A DNA stretch of 64,000 nt from Oerskovia turbata (lineage in GTDB: Bacteria; Actinomycetota; Actinomycetes; Actinomycetales; Cellulomonadaceae). Shown piece by piece: positions 17,172 through 24,873 of this stretch. Below the pieces are notes generated by a model. That model was not told the DNA's origin, made no database searches, and saw nothing but the letters and a program-made list of their open reading frames with translations. The translations under genes and the position numbers were made by a program. Location of the stretch: positions 124,001 to 188,000 of the forward strand of contig NZ_JOFV01000004.1 of NCBI RefSeq assembly GCF_000718325.1, in the 5' to 3' direction. The stretch's first letter is position 1. Each line of letters begins with the position of its first letter.

Positions 17172-19403
17172 TCAGGCGTCGTCCCCGGCAGGTGCCTCGG
17201 CGTCGGCCGGAGCGTCGTCCGAACCCTCGACGACCGCGTGCAGCGACAGCTTGCCGCGCGGGTCGATCTCGCCGATCTCGACCTGGACCTTCTGGCCGAT
17301 CGACAGGACGTCCTCGACGTTCTCGACACGCTTGCCACCGACGAGCTTGCGGATCTGGCTGATGTGCAGCAGACCGTCCTTGCCCGGGGACAGCGAGACG
17401 AAGGCGCCGAACGACGTGGTCTTGACGACCGTGCCGACGAAACGCTCGCCGATCTCGGGGACGTGCGGGTTGGCGATCGCGTTGATCGCCGCGCGGGCGG
17501 CCTCTGCGGAGGGGCCGTCGGTGGCACCGATGTACACGGTGCCGTCGTCCTCGATGGAGATGTCCGCGCCCGTCTCCTCCTGGATCTGGTTGATCATCTT
17601 GCCCTTGGGGCCGATGACCTCGCCGATCTTGTCCACGGGGACCTTGACCGCGATGACGCGAGGAGCGTTGGGGCTCATCTCGTCCGGCACGTCGATGGCC
17701 TCGTTGAGGACGTCCAGGATGGTCAGGCGCGCGTCGCGGGCCTGGGTCAGCGCGCCGGCCAGGACCGACGCGGGGATGCCGTCGAGCTTGGTGTCGAGCT
17801 GGATGGCGGTGATGAACTCACGCGTGCCGGCGACCTTGAAGTCCATGTCACCGAACGCGTCCTCGGCACCGAGGATGTCGGTCAGCGCTGCGTAGCGCGT
17901 CTCACCATCGACGGTGTCGGAGACGAGGCCCATCGCGATGCCGGCGACCGCTGCGCGCAGCGGCACACCGGCGTTGAGGAGCGAGAGCGTCGAGGCGCAC
18001 ACGGAGCCCATCGAGGTCGAGCCGTTGGACCCGAGGGCCTCGGAGACCTGACGGATCGCGTAGGGGAACTCCTCGCGGCTCGGCAGCACCGGCACGATCG
18101 CGCGCTCGGCGAGGGCGCCGTGCCCGATCTCGCGACGCTTCGGGCTGCCCACCCGGCCGGTCTCACCGGTCGAGTAGGGCGGGAAGTTGTAGTTGTGCAT
18201 GTAGCGCTTGCGCGTCTCCGGGGAGAGCGTGTCGAGCTGCTGCTCCATGCGGAGCATGTTGAGCGTGGTGACACCCAGGATCTGGGTCTCGCCGCGCTCG
18301 AAGATCGCCGAGCCGTGGACGCGGGGCAGGACCTCGACCTCGGCCGACAGGGTGCGGATGTCCGCGAGCCCACGGCCGTCGATGCGGAAGCCGTCCGTGA
18401 GGATGCGCGCACGGATGAGCTTCTTCTGCACCGAGCGGTAGGCGGCGGAGATCTCCTTCTCGCGGCCCGCGAAGTCACCGGCGAGCTCGGCCTGGATCTC
18501 GGCCTTGATCTCGTCGAGACGGTTCTCGCGGTCCTGCTTGTCGGCGATGCTCAGGGCCTCGCCCAGGCGGGCCGTCGCGGCGGCCTCGACCGCGGCGTAG
18601 ACGTCGTCCTGGTAGTCCGGGAACGTCGGGAAGTCCTGCACGGGCTTGGCGGCCTTTGCCGCGAGCTCCTGCTGGGCCTCGACGAGCGTGCGGATGAAGG
18701 GCTTGGCGGCCTCGAGACCCTCGGCGACGACCTCTTCGGTCGGGGCGCCGACGCCCTCGTTCTTGATGAGGTTCCAGGAACCCTCGGTGGCCTCTGCCTC
18801 GACCATGGTGATCGCGACGTCGTCACCCACGACACGACCGGCGACGACCATGTCGAAGACGGCGCGCTCCTTGTCGGAGTACTTGGGGAACGCGACCCAC
18901 TGGCCGTCGATCAGGGCGACGCGGACGGCGCCGATCGGGCCGGAGAACGGCAGGCCGGACAGCTGCGTCGAGATCGACGCGGCGTTGATGGCCAGGGTGT
19001 CGTACGCGTCGTCCGGGTGGATCGCGAGCACGGTGATGACGACCTGGACCTCGTTGCGCAGGCCCTTGACGAACAGGGGGCGCAGCGGGCGGTCGATCAG
19101 GCGGCAGGCCAGGATCGCCTCGGTCGAGGGGCGGCCCTCACGACGGAAGAACGAACCGGGGATCTTGCCGGCGGCGTACTGCCGCTCCTCGACGTCCACC
19201 GTCAGGGGGAAGAAGTCGAAGTGGTCCTTGGGGTGCTTGCCGGCCGTCGTGGTCGACAGCAGCATGGTCTCGCCGTCCAGGTAGGCGGCGGCTGCGCCAC
19301 CGGCCTGACGTGCGAGGCGTCCGGTCTCGAACCGGACGGTACGGGTTCCGAAGCGACCGTTGTCGATCGTTGCTTCGGTGAATTCGATCTCGGGACCCTC
19401 CAC
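17172..19403 (-). CDS. pnp: Polyribonucleotide nucleotidyltransferase (PNPase)
   Basis: A 743-residue 3'-5' phosphorolytic exoribonuclease. It has two RNase PH-like domains around an alpha-helical linker (the catalytic core includes [23 protein letters not shown] and, later, [12 protein letters not shown]), then a KH domain ([24 protein letters not shown]) and a C-terminal S1 domain (GLLHISQI). GTG 19403 begins VEGPEIEF, matching actinobacterial PNPases, and has GAGGAGG 6 bases upstream. A structured leader (19418-19486) lies immediately before the ribosome binding site. It lies between rpsO and the M16 gene. Confidence 0.97.
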   Translation of the reverse strand: MEGPEIEFTEATIDNGRFGTRTVRFETGRLARQAGGAAAAYLDGETMLLSTTTAGKHPKDHFDFFPLTVDVEERQYAAGKIPGSFFRREGRPSTEAILACRLIDRPLRPLFVKGLRNEVQVVITVLAIHPDDAYDTLAINAASISTQLSGLPFSGPIGAVRVALIDGQWVAFPKYSDKERAVFDMVVAGRVVGDDVAITMVEAEATEGSWNLIKNEGVGAPTEEVVAEGLEAAKPFIRTLVEAQQELAAKAAKPVQDFPTFPDYQDDVYAAVEAAATARLGEALSIADKQDRENRLDEIKAEIQAELAGDFAGREKEISAAYRSVQKKLIRARILTDGFRIDGRGLADIRTLSAEVEVLPRVHGSAIFERGETQILGVTTLNMLRMEQQLDTLSPETRKRYMHNYNFPPYSTGETGRVGSPKRREIGHGALAERAIVPVLPSREEFPYAIRQVSEALGSNGSTSMGSVCASTLSLLNAGVPLRAAVAGIAMGLVSDTVDGETRYAALTDILGAEDAFGDMDFKVAGTREFITAIQLDTKLDGIPASVLAGALTQARDARLTILDVLNEAIDVPDEMSPNAPRVIAVKVPVDKIGEVIGPKGKMINQIQEETGADISIEDDGTVYIGATDGPSAEAARAAINAIANPHVPEIGERFVGTVVKTTSFGAFVSLSPGKDGLLHISQIRKLVGGKRVENVEDVLSIGQKVQVEIGEIDPRGKLSLHAVVEGSDDAPADAEAPAGDDA

Positions 19404-19417
19404 GGGTGCCCTCCTCA

Positions 19418-19486
19418 CTCTCGAAGTGCCGCCTTCGGTGCCTGTCGAGGGTGCATCCACTCGACGCTCGGCGGTCTTCGATCGAG
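19418..19486 (-). ncRNA. Structured pnp leader, candidate Actino-pnp RNA motif
   Basis: On the minus strand, CGAAG-A-CCGCC (19480-19470) pairs with GGCGG-CA-CTTCG (19433-19422). An inner hairpin GTCGAG (19465-19460) / CTCGAC (19449-19444) closes a 10-base loop, and an outer CTC/GAG pairing is possible. The structure ends two bases before the GAGGAGG ribosome binding site. An Actino-pnp motif upstream of pnp is known in Actinobacteria; the assignment here rests on position and pairing, not on a covariance model. Confidence 0.55.
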
Positions 19487-19590
19487 GCCCACGGTCTTCC
19501 CGCTCGAGGCGGGTTCCGGGAGCCACTACCGAGGACCGAACGAAAAGGCTGGCGGCGTGGGTTTCTTACGGGTACTTCACACCGGACCAG

Positions 19591-19616
19591 CCCGGTCCCG
19601 TCCGGGACCGGGCTGA
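19591..19616 (-). terminator. Hairpin between rpsO and pnp
   Basis: Perfect 11-bp arms AGCCCGGTCCC (19591-19601) and GGGACCGGGCT (19606-19616) with a 4-base loop, 11 bases beyond the rpsO stop. It could be a terminator giving partial read-through into pnp or an RNase processing site. Confidence 0.75.
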
Positions 19617-19627
19617 GTCAGGGGGTG

Positions 19628-19897
19628 TCAGCGACGCAGACCGAGGCGCTCGATGAGGCTGCGGTAGCGGTTGATGTCGACCTTCTGCAGGTAGCCGAGG
19701 AGACGGCGACGCTGGCCGACGAGGAGCAGCAGGCCACGACGGCTGTGGTGGTCGTGCTTGTGCTCCTTGAGGTGCTCGGTCAGGTCCTTGATGCGCTGCG
19801 TCAGCATCGCGATCTGGACCTCGGGCGAACCGGTGTCGCCCTCGCTCGTGGCGTACTCGGTCATGATGCGCTGCTTGGTGGCAGTGTCGAGGGGCAC
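19628..19897 (-). CDS. rpsO: Small ribosomal subunit protein S15
   Basis: An 89-residue primary 16S rRNA-binding protein, with typical landmarks [27 protein letters not shown] and a C-terminal [13 protein letters not shown]. The family length is 89. ATG 19897 follows AAGGAGAG in the leader. S15 commonly represses its own mRNA. The leader here holds two hairpins, and the gene is followed by a strong hairpin before pnp. Confidence 0.97.
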   Translation of the reverse strand: MPLDTATKQRIMTEYATSEGDTGSPEVQIAMLTQRIKDLTEHLKEHKHDHHSRRGLLLLVGQRRRLLGYLQKVDINRYRSLIERLGLRR

Positions 19898-19928
19898 GGC
19901 TCTCCTTGTGTGTTCGTTGCGCGGCGCT

Positions 19929-19971
19929 CCAGGGCTTCATCCCTGGGCTCTTCGGCAGGCTTGACCAGCCT
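19929..19971 (-). promoter_or_regulatory. Structured rpsO leader, possible S15 autoregulatory element
   Basis: Two adjacent hairpins lie between the promoter and rpsO: AGGCT/AGCCT with a 5-base loop (19957-19971) and CCAGGG/CCCTGG with a 6-base loop (19929-19946). S15-binding leaders occur in several phyla, including Actinobacteria. No detailed match was tested. Confidence 0.4.
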
Positions 19972-19996
19972 CCGCGGCCGTTCTGACGGCGCCCAT

Positions 19997-20005
19997 AGTC
20001 TAGCA
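19997..20005 (-). promoter_or_regulatory. Extended -10 promoter of rpsO
   Basis: TGCTAGACT on the minus strand, i.e. TGN plus TAGACT. The transcription start would be near 19990, giving a leader of about 93 bases. The same TAGACT box precedes rpsB. Confidence 0.6.
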
Positions 20006-20094
20006 GGGTTGCCCGGAGCCCCGGCCTGACCTCGCGGGACGGCGAGCCCGGTCCCCTCGACGAGCGTACGACGACGCTGCCTGGGCGTGCGATC

Positions 20095-20739
20095 TCACTC
20101 CCCCAGCAGCCCCTGCCGCCTGGCCTCGGCGACCGCGGCCGTGCGCGAGTCCACGCCGAGCTTCTCGTACACGTGGACCAGGTGGGACTTCACCGTCGCC
20201 TTCGACAGGAACAGCCTGCGCGCGACCTCGTCGTTCGAGCAGCCCTGCGCCACGAGCCCCAGGACCTCGAGCTCGCGCAGCGTCAGCGAGACGCCCGGTG
20301 CCCGCATGCGCCCGAGCAGGCGCCGCTGGACGCTCGGCCCGAGCGCGACCTGCCCGGCGGCCGCCGCCCGGATCGCGGCGGTCAGCTCGTCGGTCGGCGC
20401 GTCCTTGAGCAGGTAGCCCGTGGCGCCGGCCTCGATCGCGGCGAGGATCTCCTGGTCGGAGTCGTAGGTCGTGAGGATCAGGACGGGCGGCCCGCCCAGG
20501 CGCACGACCTCGCGCGCAGCCTGCGCACCGCCCATGCGCCCTTCGCCGAAGCGCAGGTCGAGCAGCACGACGTCGGCGTCGAGCCCTACCCCGACCCGGC
20601 GGACGAGCTCCTCGGCCGTGGCCAGCTCGTCGACCACCTCCATGTCGCCCTCGGCGTCGACGACGGCCCGCAGGCCCGCGCGGACCACGGGATGGTCGTC
20701 GGTCAGGACGACGCGGATGGTCGTCGGTCCTTGTGTCAC
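20095..20739 (-). CDS. NarL/FixJ-type response regulator
   Basis: A 214-residue two-component regulator. The receiver domain has acidic residues D14/D15 and phospho-acceptor D61 (VVLLDLRFGEG). The LuxR-type helix-turn-helix covers about residues 150-195 (LTLRELEVLGLVAQG then SKATVKSHLVHVYEKLGV). GTG 20739 overlaps the histidine kinase stop by 4 bases (GTGA), so the pair is coupled. It probably controls the divergent FtsX-type transporter; that is inferred from adjacency. Confidence 0.92.
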   Translation of the reverse strand: MTQGPTTIRVVLTDDHPVVRAGLRAVVDAEGDMEVVDELATAEELVRRVGVGLDADVVLLDLRFGEGRMGGAQAAREVVRLGGPPVLILTTYDSDQEILAAIEAGATGYLLKDAPTDELTAAIRAAAAGQVALGPSVQRRLLGRMRAPGVSLTLRELEVLGLVAQGCSNDEVARRLFLSKATVKSHLVHVYEKLGVDSRTAAVAEARRQGLLGE

Positions 20740-22094
20740 CGAGTCTCCTGGGGGTCGAGCGGGAGGTGGACCGCGAGCGCCGTGCCCTCGCCGGGCGAGC
20801 TCTCGAGCGAGAACGTCCCGCCGAGCTCGGCGACGCGCGAGCGCATCGCGGTCAGGCCGAACCCTGAGCGGGGCGGGGGCGTCGCCGCTCCTGTCGCGCC
20901 GTCGCCACGCTCCACCTGCCCGACGGCGGAGCCGCCCTCCGGGGTCGGGTGCGGCGCGCGGAGCGCGAGCGGGTCGAACCCGCGACCGTCGTCGACCACG
21001 TCGAGCGCCACGGCGTCCCCGAGGAAGCTGAGCGTGACCGCGGCCCGCGTGGCCCCCGCGTGCTGGACGACGTTGGCGAGCGCGGACTGCGCGATGCGCA
21101 GGAGCGCGGTCTCGACCGTCGCCGGGAGGGGGTGAGGCTGCCCCGAGGCCTCGACGGTCACGGCCAGCCCTCCCCCGGCCGCGAGCGCGGTGCGGTCGGC
21201 GACCCGTTCGAGCGCGCCCACGAGGGTCGCCGACTCGAGGTCCGCGGGCGCGAGGTCGCGCACGAAGCGCCGGGCCTCGGCGAGGTTCTGCTGCGCGGCG
21301 AGCCGCGACCGGGTGACGTAGCCGCGAGCGGTGCGTGCCGCCGTCGGGCCGGGGGCGCCCTCGGCGAACGCTCCCGGTGCCTCGACCTCCGCCAGGGCCG
21401 TGTCCGCGGCGCGCAGCAGGAGCTCGATCGACGAGAAGCCTTGCGCGAGCGTGTCGTGGATCTCGCGCGCGAGGCGCTCGCGCTCGGTCGCGACCGCGGC
21501 CTCGCGCTCGGACGCCGCGAGGTCGGCCCGGGTGCGGACCAGGTCGTCGATGAGCTCCTGGCGGCCCTGCGACTCGCGCACGATCGTCTCGAAGCCGAGG
21601 ACGACGGCGATCGCGACGAGGCCGCCGAACGTCGGGCCGAGGATCGAGCCCACGAGCTGCTGCCCGCCCAGGATCGCTCCGCCGATCGCGCACGCCGTCG
21701 TCGCGGCCACGGCCACGATCCCGCGGCGCGGACCGAGGACGTGCATCTCGAGGAACATGAGCGGGAACGCGATCCACAGCGCGACCGGGGTCAGGAGCAG
21801 CAGGAGGGCCCACCCCGCGATCAGCGCCGCGACCCACGCCCCGACGGGCCACCAGGCGCCGCGCGGGGCGTCGACCGCGGTGTCGCGCACGTTGATCCGC
21901 GAGCGCCCCACGCCGTAGACGAGCAGGAGACCCAGGCCGCACGCGAGCGCGCCCCACGCCCCGGCGTCCAGGCCACCGGCGCTCAGGGCCTCGGCCCAGC
22001 GGGAACCGACCGCGAGCCCGACGAGGGCCACCAGGAGCACGTCGAGCGCGATCTGGAGCCCGAGGGCGGCGGAGATCACGGCGCGTGGCTTCAC
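20736..22094 (-). CDS. Sensor histidine kinase (HisKA_3 type)
   Basis: A 452-residue membrane kinase with about five hydrophobic segments in residues 8-170. The phospho-acceptor H213 lies in LAREIHDTLAQGF. The HATPase domain has the N box (SALANVVQHAGATRA) and G boxes (DDGRGFDP and GFGLTAMRSRV). GTG 22094 is 6 bases after TAGGGT, indicating a leaderless mRNA. An inverted repeat covers the -35 region. It forms an operon with the response regulator and is divergent from the ABC transporter genes. Confidence 0.92.
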   Translation of the reverse strand: MKPRAVISAALGLQIALDVLLVALVGLAVGSRWAEALSAGGLDAGAWGALACGLGLLLVYGVGRSRINVRDTAVDAPRGAWWPVGAWVAALIAGWALLLLLTPVALWIAFPLMFLEMHVLGPRRGIVAVAATTACAIGGAILGGQQLVGSILGPTFGGLVAIAVVLGFETIVRESQGRQELIDDLVRTRADLAASEREAAVATERERLAREIHDTLAQGFSSIELLLRAADTALAEVEAPGAFAEGAPGPTAARTARGYVTRSRLAAQQNLAEARRFVRDLAPADLESATLVGALERVADRTALAAGGGLAVTVEASGQPHPLPATVETALLRIAQSALANVVQHAGATRAAVTLSFLGDAVALDVVDDGRGFDPLALRAPHPTPEGGSAVGQVERGDGATGAATPPPRSGFGLTAMRSRVAELGGTFSLESSPGEGTALAVHLPLDPQETR

Positions 22095-22100
22095 ATCGCC

Positions 22101-22106
22101 ACCCTA
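22101..22106 (-). promoter_or_regulatory. -10 box of a leaderless promoter for the two-component operon
   Basis: TAGGGT on the minus strand, with 6 bases to GTG 22094. Confidence 0.55.
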
Positions 22107-22110
22107 GCCA

Positions 22111-22133
22111 CGCGGCAGGCGCGACGTGCCGCG
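22111..22133. promoter_or_regulatory. Inverted repeat over the -35 region of the kinase promoter
   Basis: CGCGGCA (22111-22117) and TGCCGCG (22127-22133), 7-bp arms with a 9-base spacer, placed 5 bases upstream of the -10 box. Its position fits an operator, possibly for the response regulator itself. Confidence 0.35.
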
Positions 22134-22268
22134 CGCGATCCATCGAAAGGTTGATCCTCGGCCCCACCCTGCGGCCACCGGAGAGCATCCACGGGCCCGA
22201 TCCGCCCGAGGCCCTCCGGCGGGAGGCTGGACACAGATCGATTCCACGCCGACCACCGGAGGCTCTTG

Positions 22269-23378
22269 ATGTTCGTCGCGCTGCGCGACCTGCGCTTCGC
22301 CCGGGGACGCTTCGTCCTCATGTCCACCGTCATCGTCCTCATCACGTTCCTCGTCGGGTTCCTCGCGTCGCTGACCGCGGGCCTGGCCCGCGCGAGCACG
22401 TCCGGCGTCACCGACCTCCCGGTCGACAGCCTCGCGTTCACCGTGACCGGTGACGCCAAGCCGTCGTTCACCGAGTCCCAGGTCGACGCCGCGCAGTGGG
22501 ACGCGTTCGCCGCCGTGGACGGTGTCTCCTCGGCCGAGCCTCTCGGGATCGCGACGACGCGCGCCTCGGTCACCGCGGGCGCGGACGGCGAGGCCGGCAC
22601 CACCGCGGCCGTCACCGCGTTCGGCTCACGGCCGGGCTCGGGCCTCGTGCCCGACGACGCCGAGGCCGCCCCCGGGACCGTGCTGCTGTCGAGTGGCGCG
22701 GCAGACGACCTGGGCGCCCAGAAGGGTGACGAGGTCGCGCTGGGCTCCCTGACCCTGACCGTCGCGGGCGTGCTCGACACCCAGGCCGACTTCTCGCACA
22801 CGCCCGTCGTCTGGATGGACCTGTCGGACTGGCAGACCGTCGGCGCACGAGGCGGCGGAGCGTCCGGTGACGAGGTCGCGACCGTCGTCGCGATCACCGG
22901 GGACCCGAGCGACTCCGCGCTCGCCGCGGCGGCGGACGAGACCGGCACCGCGACCCTCACGCCCATGGGGGCGCGCGCCGCCGTCAGCTCGTTCTCGGCC
23001 GAGAACATGTCGCTCACCATGATGCAGGGATTCCTGCTCGCGATCTCGGCCCTCGTCGTGGGCGCGTTCTTCACCGTGTGGACCATCAACCGGGCCGGCG
23101 ACGTCGCGGTGCTCAAGGCGCTCGGCGCCTCGACCTCCTACCTCCTGCGCGACGCGATCGGCCAGGCGCTCGTCCTGCTCGTGCTCGGCGTCGGTGTCGG
23201 GACCGCGCTCGCCGCCGGGGCCGGGGCGCTCGCCGCCCAGGTCATGCCCGTCGTCGTCTCCCCCGCCACGACGCTCCTGCCCGCGCTCATCCTCGTGGTC
23301 CTCGGCACGGTCGGTGCCGTCGCGGCGATCCTGCGGATCACGCGCATCGACCCGCACGCTGCGCTCGCGGCTCGCTGA
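22269..23378 (+). CDS. ABC transporter permease, FtsX/MacB type
   Basis: A 369-residue protein with one N-terminal membrane segment (about 13-40), a large extracytoplasmic domain (about 41-250) and three C-terminal segments (about 258-280, 300-330, 335-358). This is the 1+3 topology of FtsX-type permeases. ATG 22269 has GGAGG 7 bases upstream (an overlapping TTG one codon earlier is less likely). The ATPase follows 89 bases downstream. Such pairs export peptides or lipids or sense cell-wall stress; the substrate is unknown. Confidence 0.88.
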   Translation: MFVALRDLRFARGRFVLMSTVIVLITFLVGFLASLTAGLARASTSGVTDLPVDSLAFTVTGDAKPSFTESQVDAAQWDAFAAVDGVSSAEPLGIATTRASVTAGADGEAGTTAAVTAFGSRPGSGLVPDDAEAAPGTVLLSSGAADDLGAQKGDEVALGSLTLTVAGVLDTQADFSHTPVVWMDLSDWQTVGARGGGASGDEVATVVAITGDPSDSALAAAADETGTATLTPMGARAAVSSFSAENMSLTMMQGFLLAISALVVGAFFTVWTINRAGDVAVLKALGASTSYLLRDAIGQALVLLVLGVGVGTALAAGAGALAAQVMPVVVSPATTLLPALILVVLGTVGAVAAILRITRIDPHAALAAR

Positions 23379-23436
23379 GGCGCCCGCCCGCTCGCCGCTC
23401 CTGCGGCGGGGTTGGCGCTCGCGACCGCTCCCCCTT

Positions 23437-23460
23437 GCTCCTGAAAGCTGCTCCTGAAAG
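23437..23460 (+). repeat. Direct duplication in front of the ABC ATPase ribosome binding site
   Basis: The 11-mer GCTCCTGAAAG occurs at 23437-23447 and again at 23450-23460 (13-base period). The second copy supplies the GAAAGG ahead of ATG 23468. Confidence 0.6.
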
Positions 23461-23467
23461 GCACACC

Positions 23468-24220
23468 ATGGACCTCACCCTCGACCACGTCACCCTCGTC
23501 TACCCCGACGGCGAGTCGACCGTCACCGCGGTCGACGACGTCTCCCTGACCGTCCCCGCCGGGACCACGACCGCGATCCTCGGCCCGTCCGGCTCGGGCA
23601 AGTCCTCGCTCCTCGCGGTCGCCGCGACGCTCACGACCCCGACCGCGGGCGAGGTCCGCATCGGGGACGACGTCGTCAACGCGCCGACGTCGTCGGCCGG
23701 TTCGGCCGTGTCCGCAGACGCAGCGCGGCTGCGGCGCGACCGAATCGGGATCGTCTTCCAGCAGCCGCAGCTCATCGCGTCGCTCACGGCGCTCGAGAAC
23801 CTCGAGCTCATGAGCCACCTGCGCGGCGAGCGCCCCTCGACCCACCGGGACCGGGCGCTCGAGCTGCTCGACGCCGTCGGGCTCCGCGACGTGGCCGCCA
23901 AGCGGCCCGGCCAGCTCTCGGGCGGTCAGCGTCAGCGCGTCGCGATCGCCCGCGCCCTCATGAACCACCCCGAGGTCCTGCTCGTCGACGAGCCCACGTC
24001 GGCGCTCGACCACACGCGCGGCATCCAGATCATCGAGCTCGTCACGCGACTGACGCGTGAGACCGGCGCCGCAACACTTGTGGTGACCCACGACGAAGCC
24101 ACGCTCGACACGGTCGACGCGCGGGTACACCTGGCCGACGGGCGGCTCGTGGAGGCGGAGCAGATGGCACTGGGCTCGGGGACCACTGAGTCAGCCGGCT
24201 CGAACCCTGTCTACCGATAG
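23468..24220 (+). CDS. ABC transporter ATP-binding protein (MacB/LolD type)
   Basis: A 250-residue ATPase. Walker A GPSGSGKSS is at residues 39-47, followed by the Q-loop (IGIVFQQPQ), the signature LSGGQRQRVAIARAL, Walker B VLLVDEP, the D-loop SALD and the switch histidine VVTHDE. It is the partner of the FtsX-type permease upstream. The last 15 or so codons run into AT-richer DNA and may be non-conserved. Its 3' end borders the RHS locus, convergent with the putative immunity gene. Confidence 0.93.
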   Translation: MDLTLDHVTLVYPDGESTVTAVDDVSLTVPAGTTTAILGPSGSGKSSLLAVAATLTTPTAGEVRIGDDVVNAPTSSAGSAVSADAARLRRDRIGIVFQQPQLIASLTALENLELMSHLRGERPSTHRDRALELLDAVGLRDVAAKRPGQLSGGQRQRVAIARALMNHPEVLLVDEPTSALDHTRGIQIIELVTRLTRETGAATLVVTHDEATLDTVDARVHLADGRLVEAEQMALGSGTTESAGSNPVYR

Positions 24221-24873
24221 CATAGCGATCCGCCGTAGCGGGCGAATAGTGGGCCAACTAGATCTGTCGACCCTGCATGAACCAGAGACTCAAAGTCGCC
24301 GCCTGGCGATCGCGATCGCCCATTCGACAAAATCAGCTGGCACGCCACTCATCTTCGGGCTAGTGCTCACATATACTTCTGAGCAACCCTCCCCGCTGTA
24401 CACCGCAAGAATGGCTTCACCTGTTTCTGGATCTGCAAACTCGATCACATGCTCTCCTGTCACATCGTCAAGATCGATGATCTGAAAACGGCGGCCGCGA
24501 AACAGTTCATACCTCATGGAGACCCTACCTAATCCAAGAATCCCGAGAAGGCTCCGTCCAAGTCAAACCGCGCCCCTAGTCCCGAGGGAAGGCGCACATC
24601 CAACGTTTCCTGCCACACTCCGCCTACCCGCCCGTATCCAAGATGTGCAATCGTGTCAGGGCTAGTAAGGATATCATCAAGCATACTCTGGCCACGCACA
24701 TTCCATCCCGTCGGGTTCTCTTTCCCCAACGGTCGCGGCCAGTTGGGACCGGTCTCGGCACGATCCGCGTGCTTCTGTAGCGCTCGACCGGCCATTGAGT
24801 ACGGCCCTTTGTCTGCCGCGCCTCCAGATCGGGAAGCACGGTCGAGGTCAATTAGCCCATCTGGGCCGACCCC
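24221..24873. other. Low-GC island: toxin tip plus immunity cassette
   Basis: Hand counts of four 60-base lines in this interval give about 54 percent G+C (130 of 240), against 65-78 percent in nearby lines. The boundary at about 24,873 coincides with the last codons of the HINT domain of the RHS protein. The island therefore carries exactly the toxin tip and the small downstream gene, as expected for a horizontally exchanged effector/immunity pair. Confidence 0.7.
24290..24517 (-). CDS. Small protein, probable immunity protein of the RHS toxin
   Basis: A 75-residue acidic protein. I do not recognise a family. It starts at ATG 24517, 11 bases after the stop of the RHS toxin gene, on the same strand and in the same low-GC segment. 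That is where cognate immunity genes of polymorphic toxins sit. The sequence alternates short hydrophobic strands (FQIIDL, HVIEFADPETGEAILAVY) with a C-terminal helix (FVEWAIAIARRR), i.e. a compact alpha/beta protein without a signal peptide, as a cytoplasmic nuclease inhibitor would be. The function is inferred from position only. Confidence 0.6.
   Translation of the reverse strand: MRYELFRGRRFQIIDLDDVTGEHVIEFADPETGEAILAVYSGEGCSEVYVSTSPKMSGVPADFVEWAIAIARRRL

Noticed and set aside
19404..19526. Extending pnp upstream by 41 codons
   Set aside because: The extension overlays the structured leader and the ribosome binding site; actinobacterial PNPases start at the EGPEI-type sequence.
17055..19616. 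A plus-strand frame of about 850 codons opposite pnp
   Set aside because: It is a shadow of PNPase codons (Asp/Gly/Leu/Arg-rich, no motifs).
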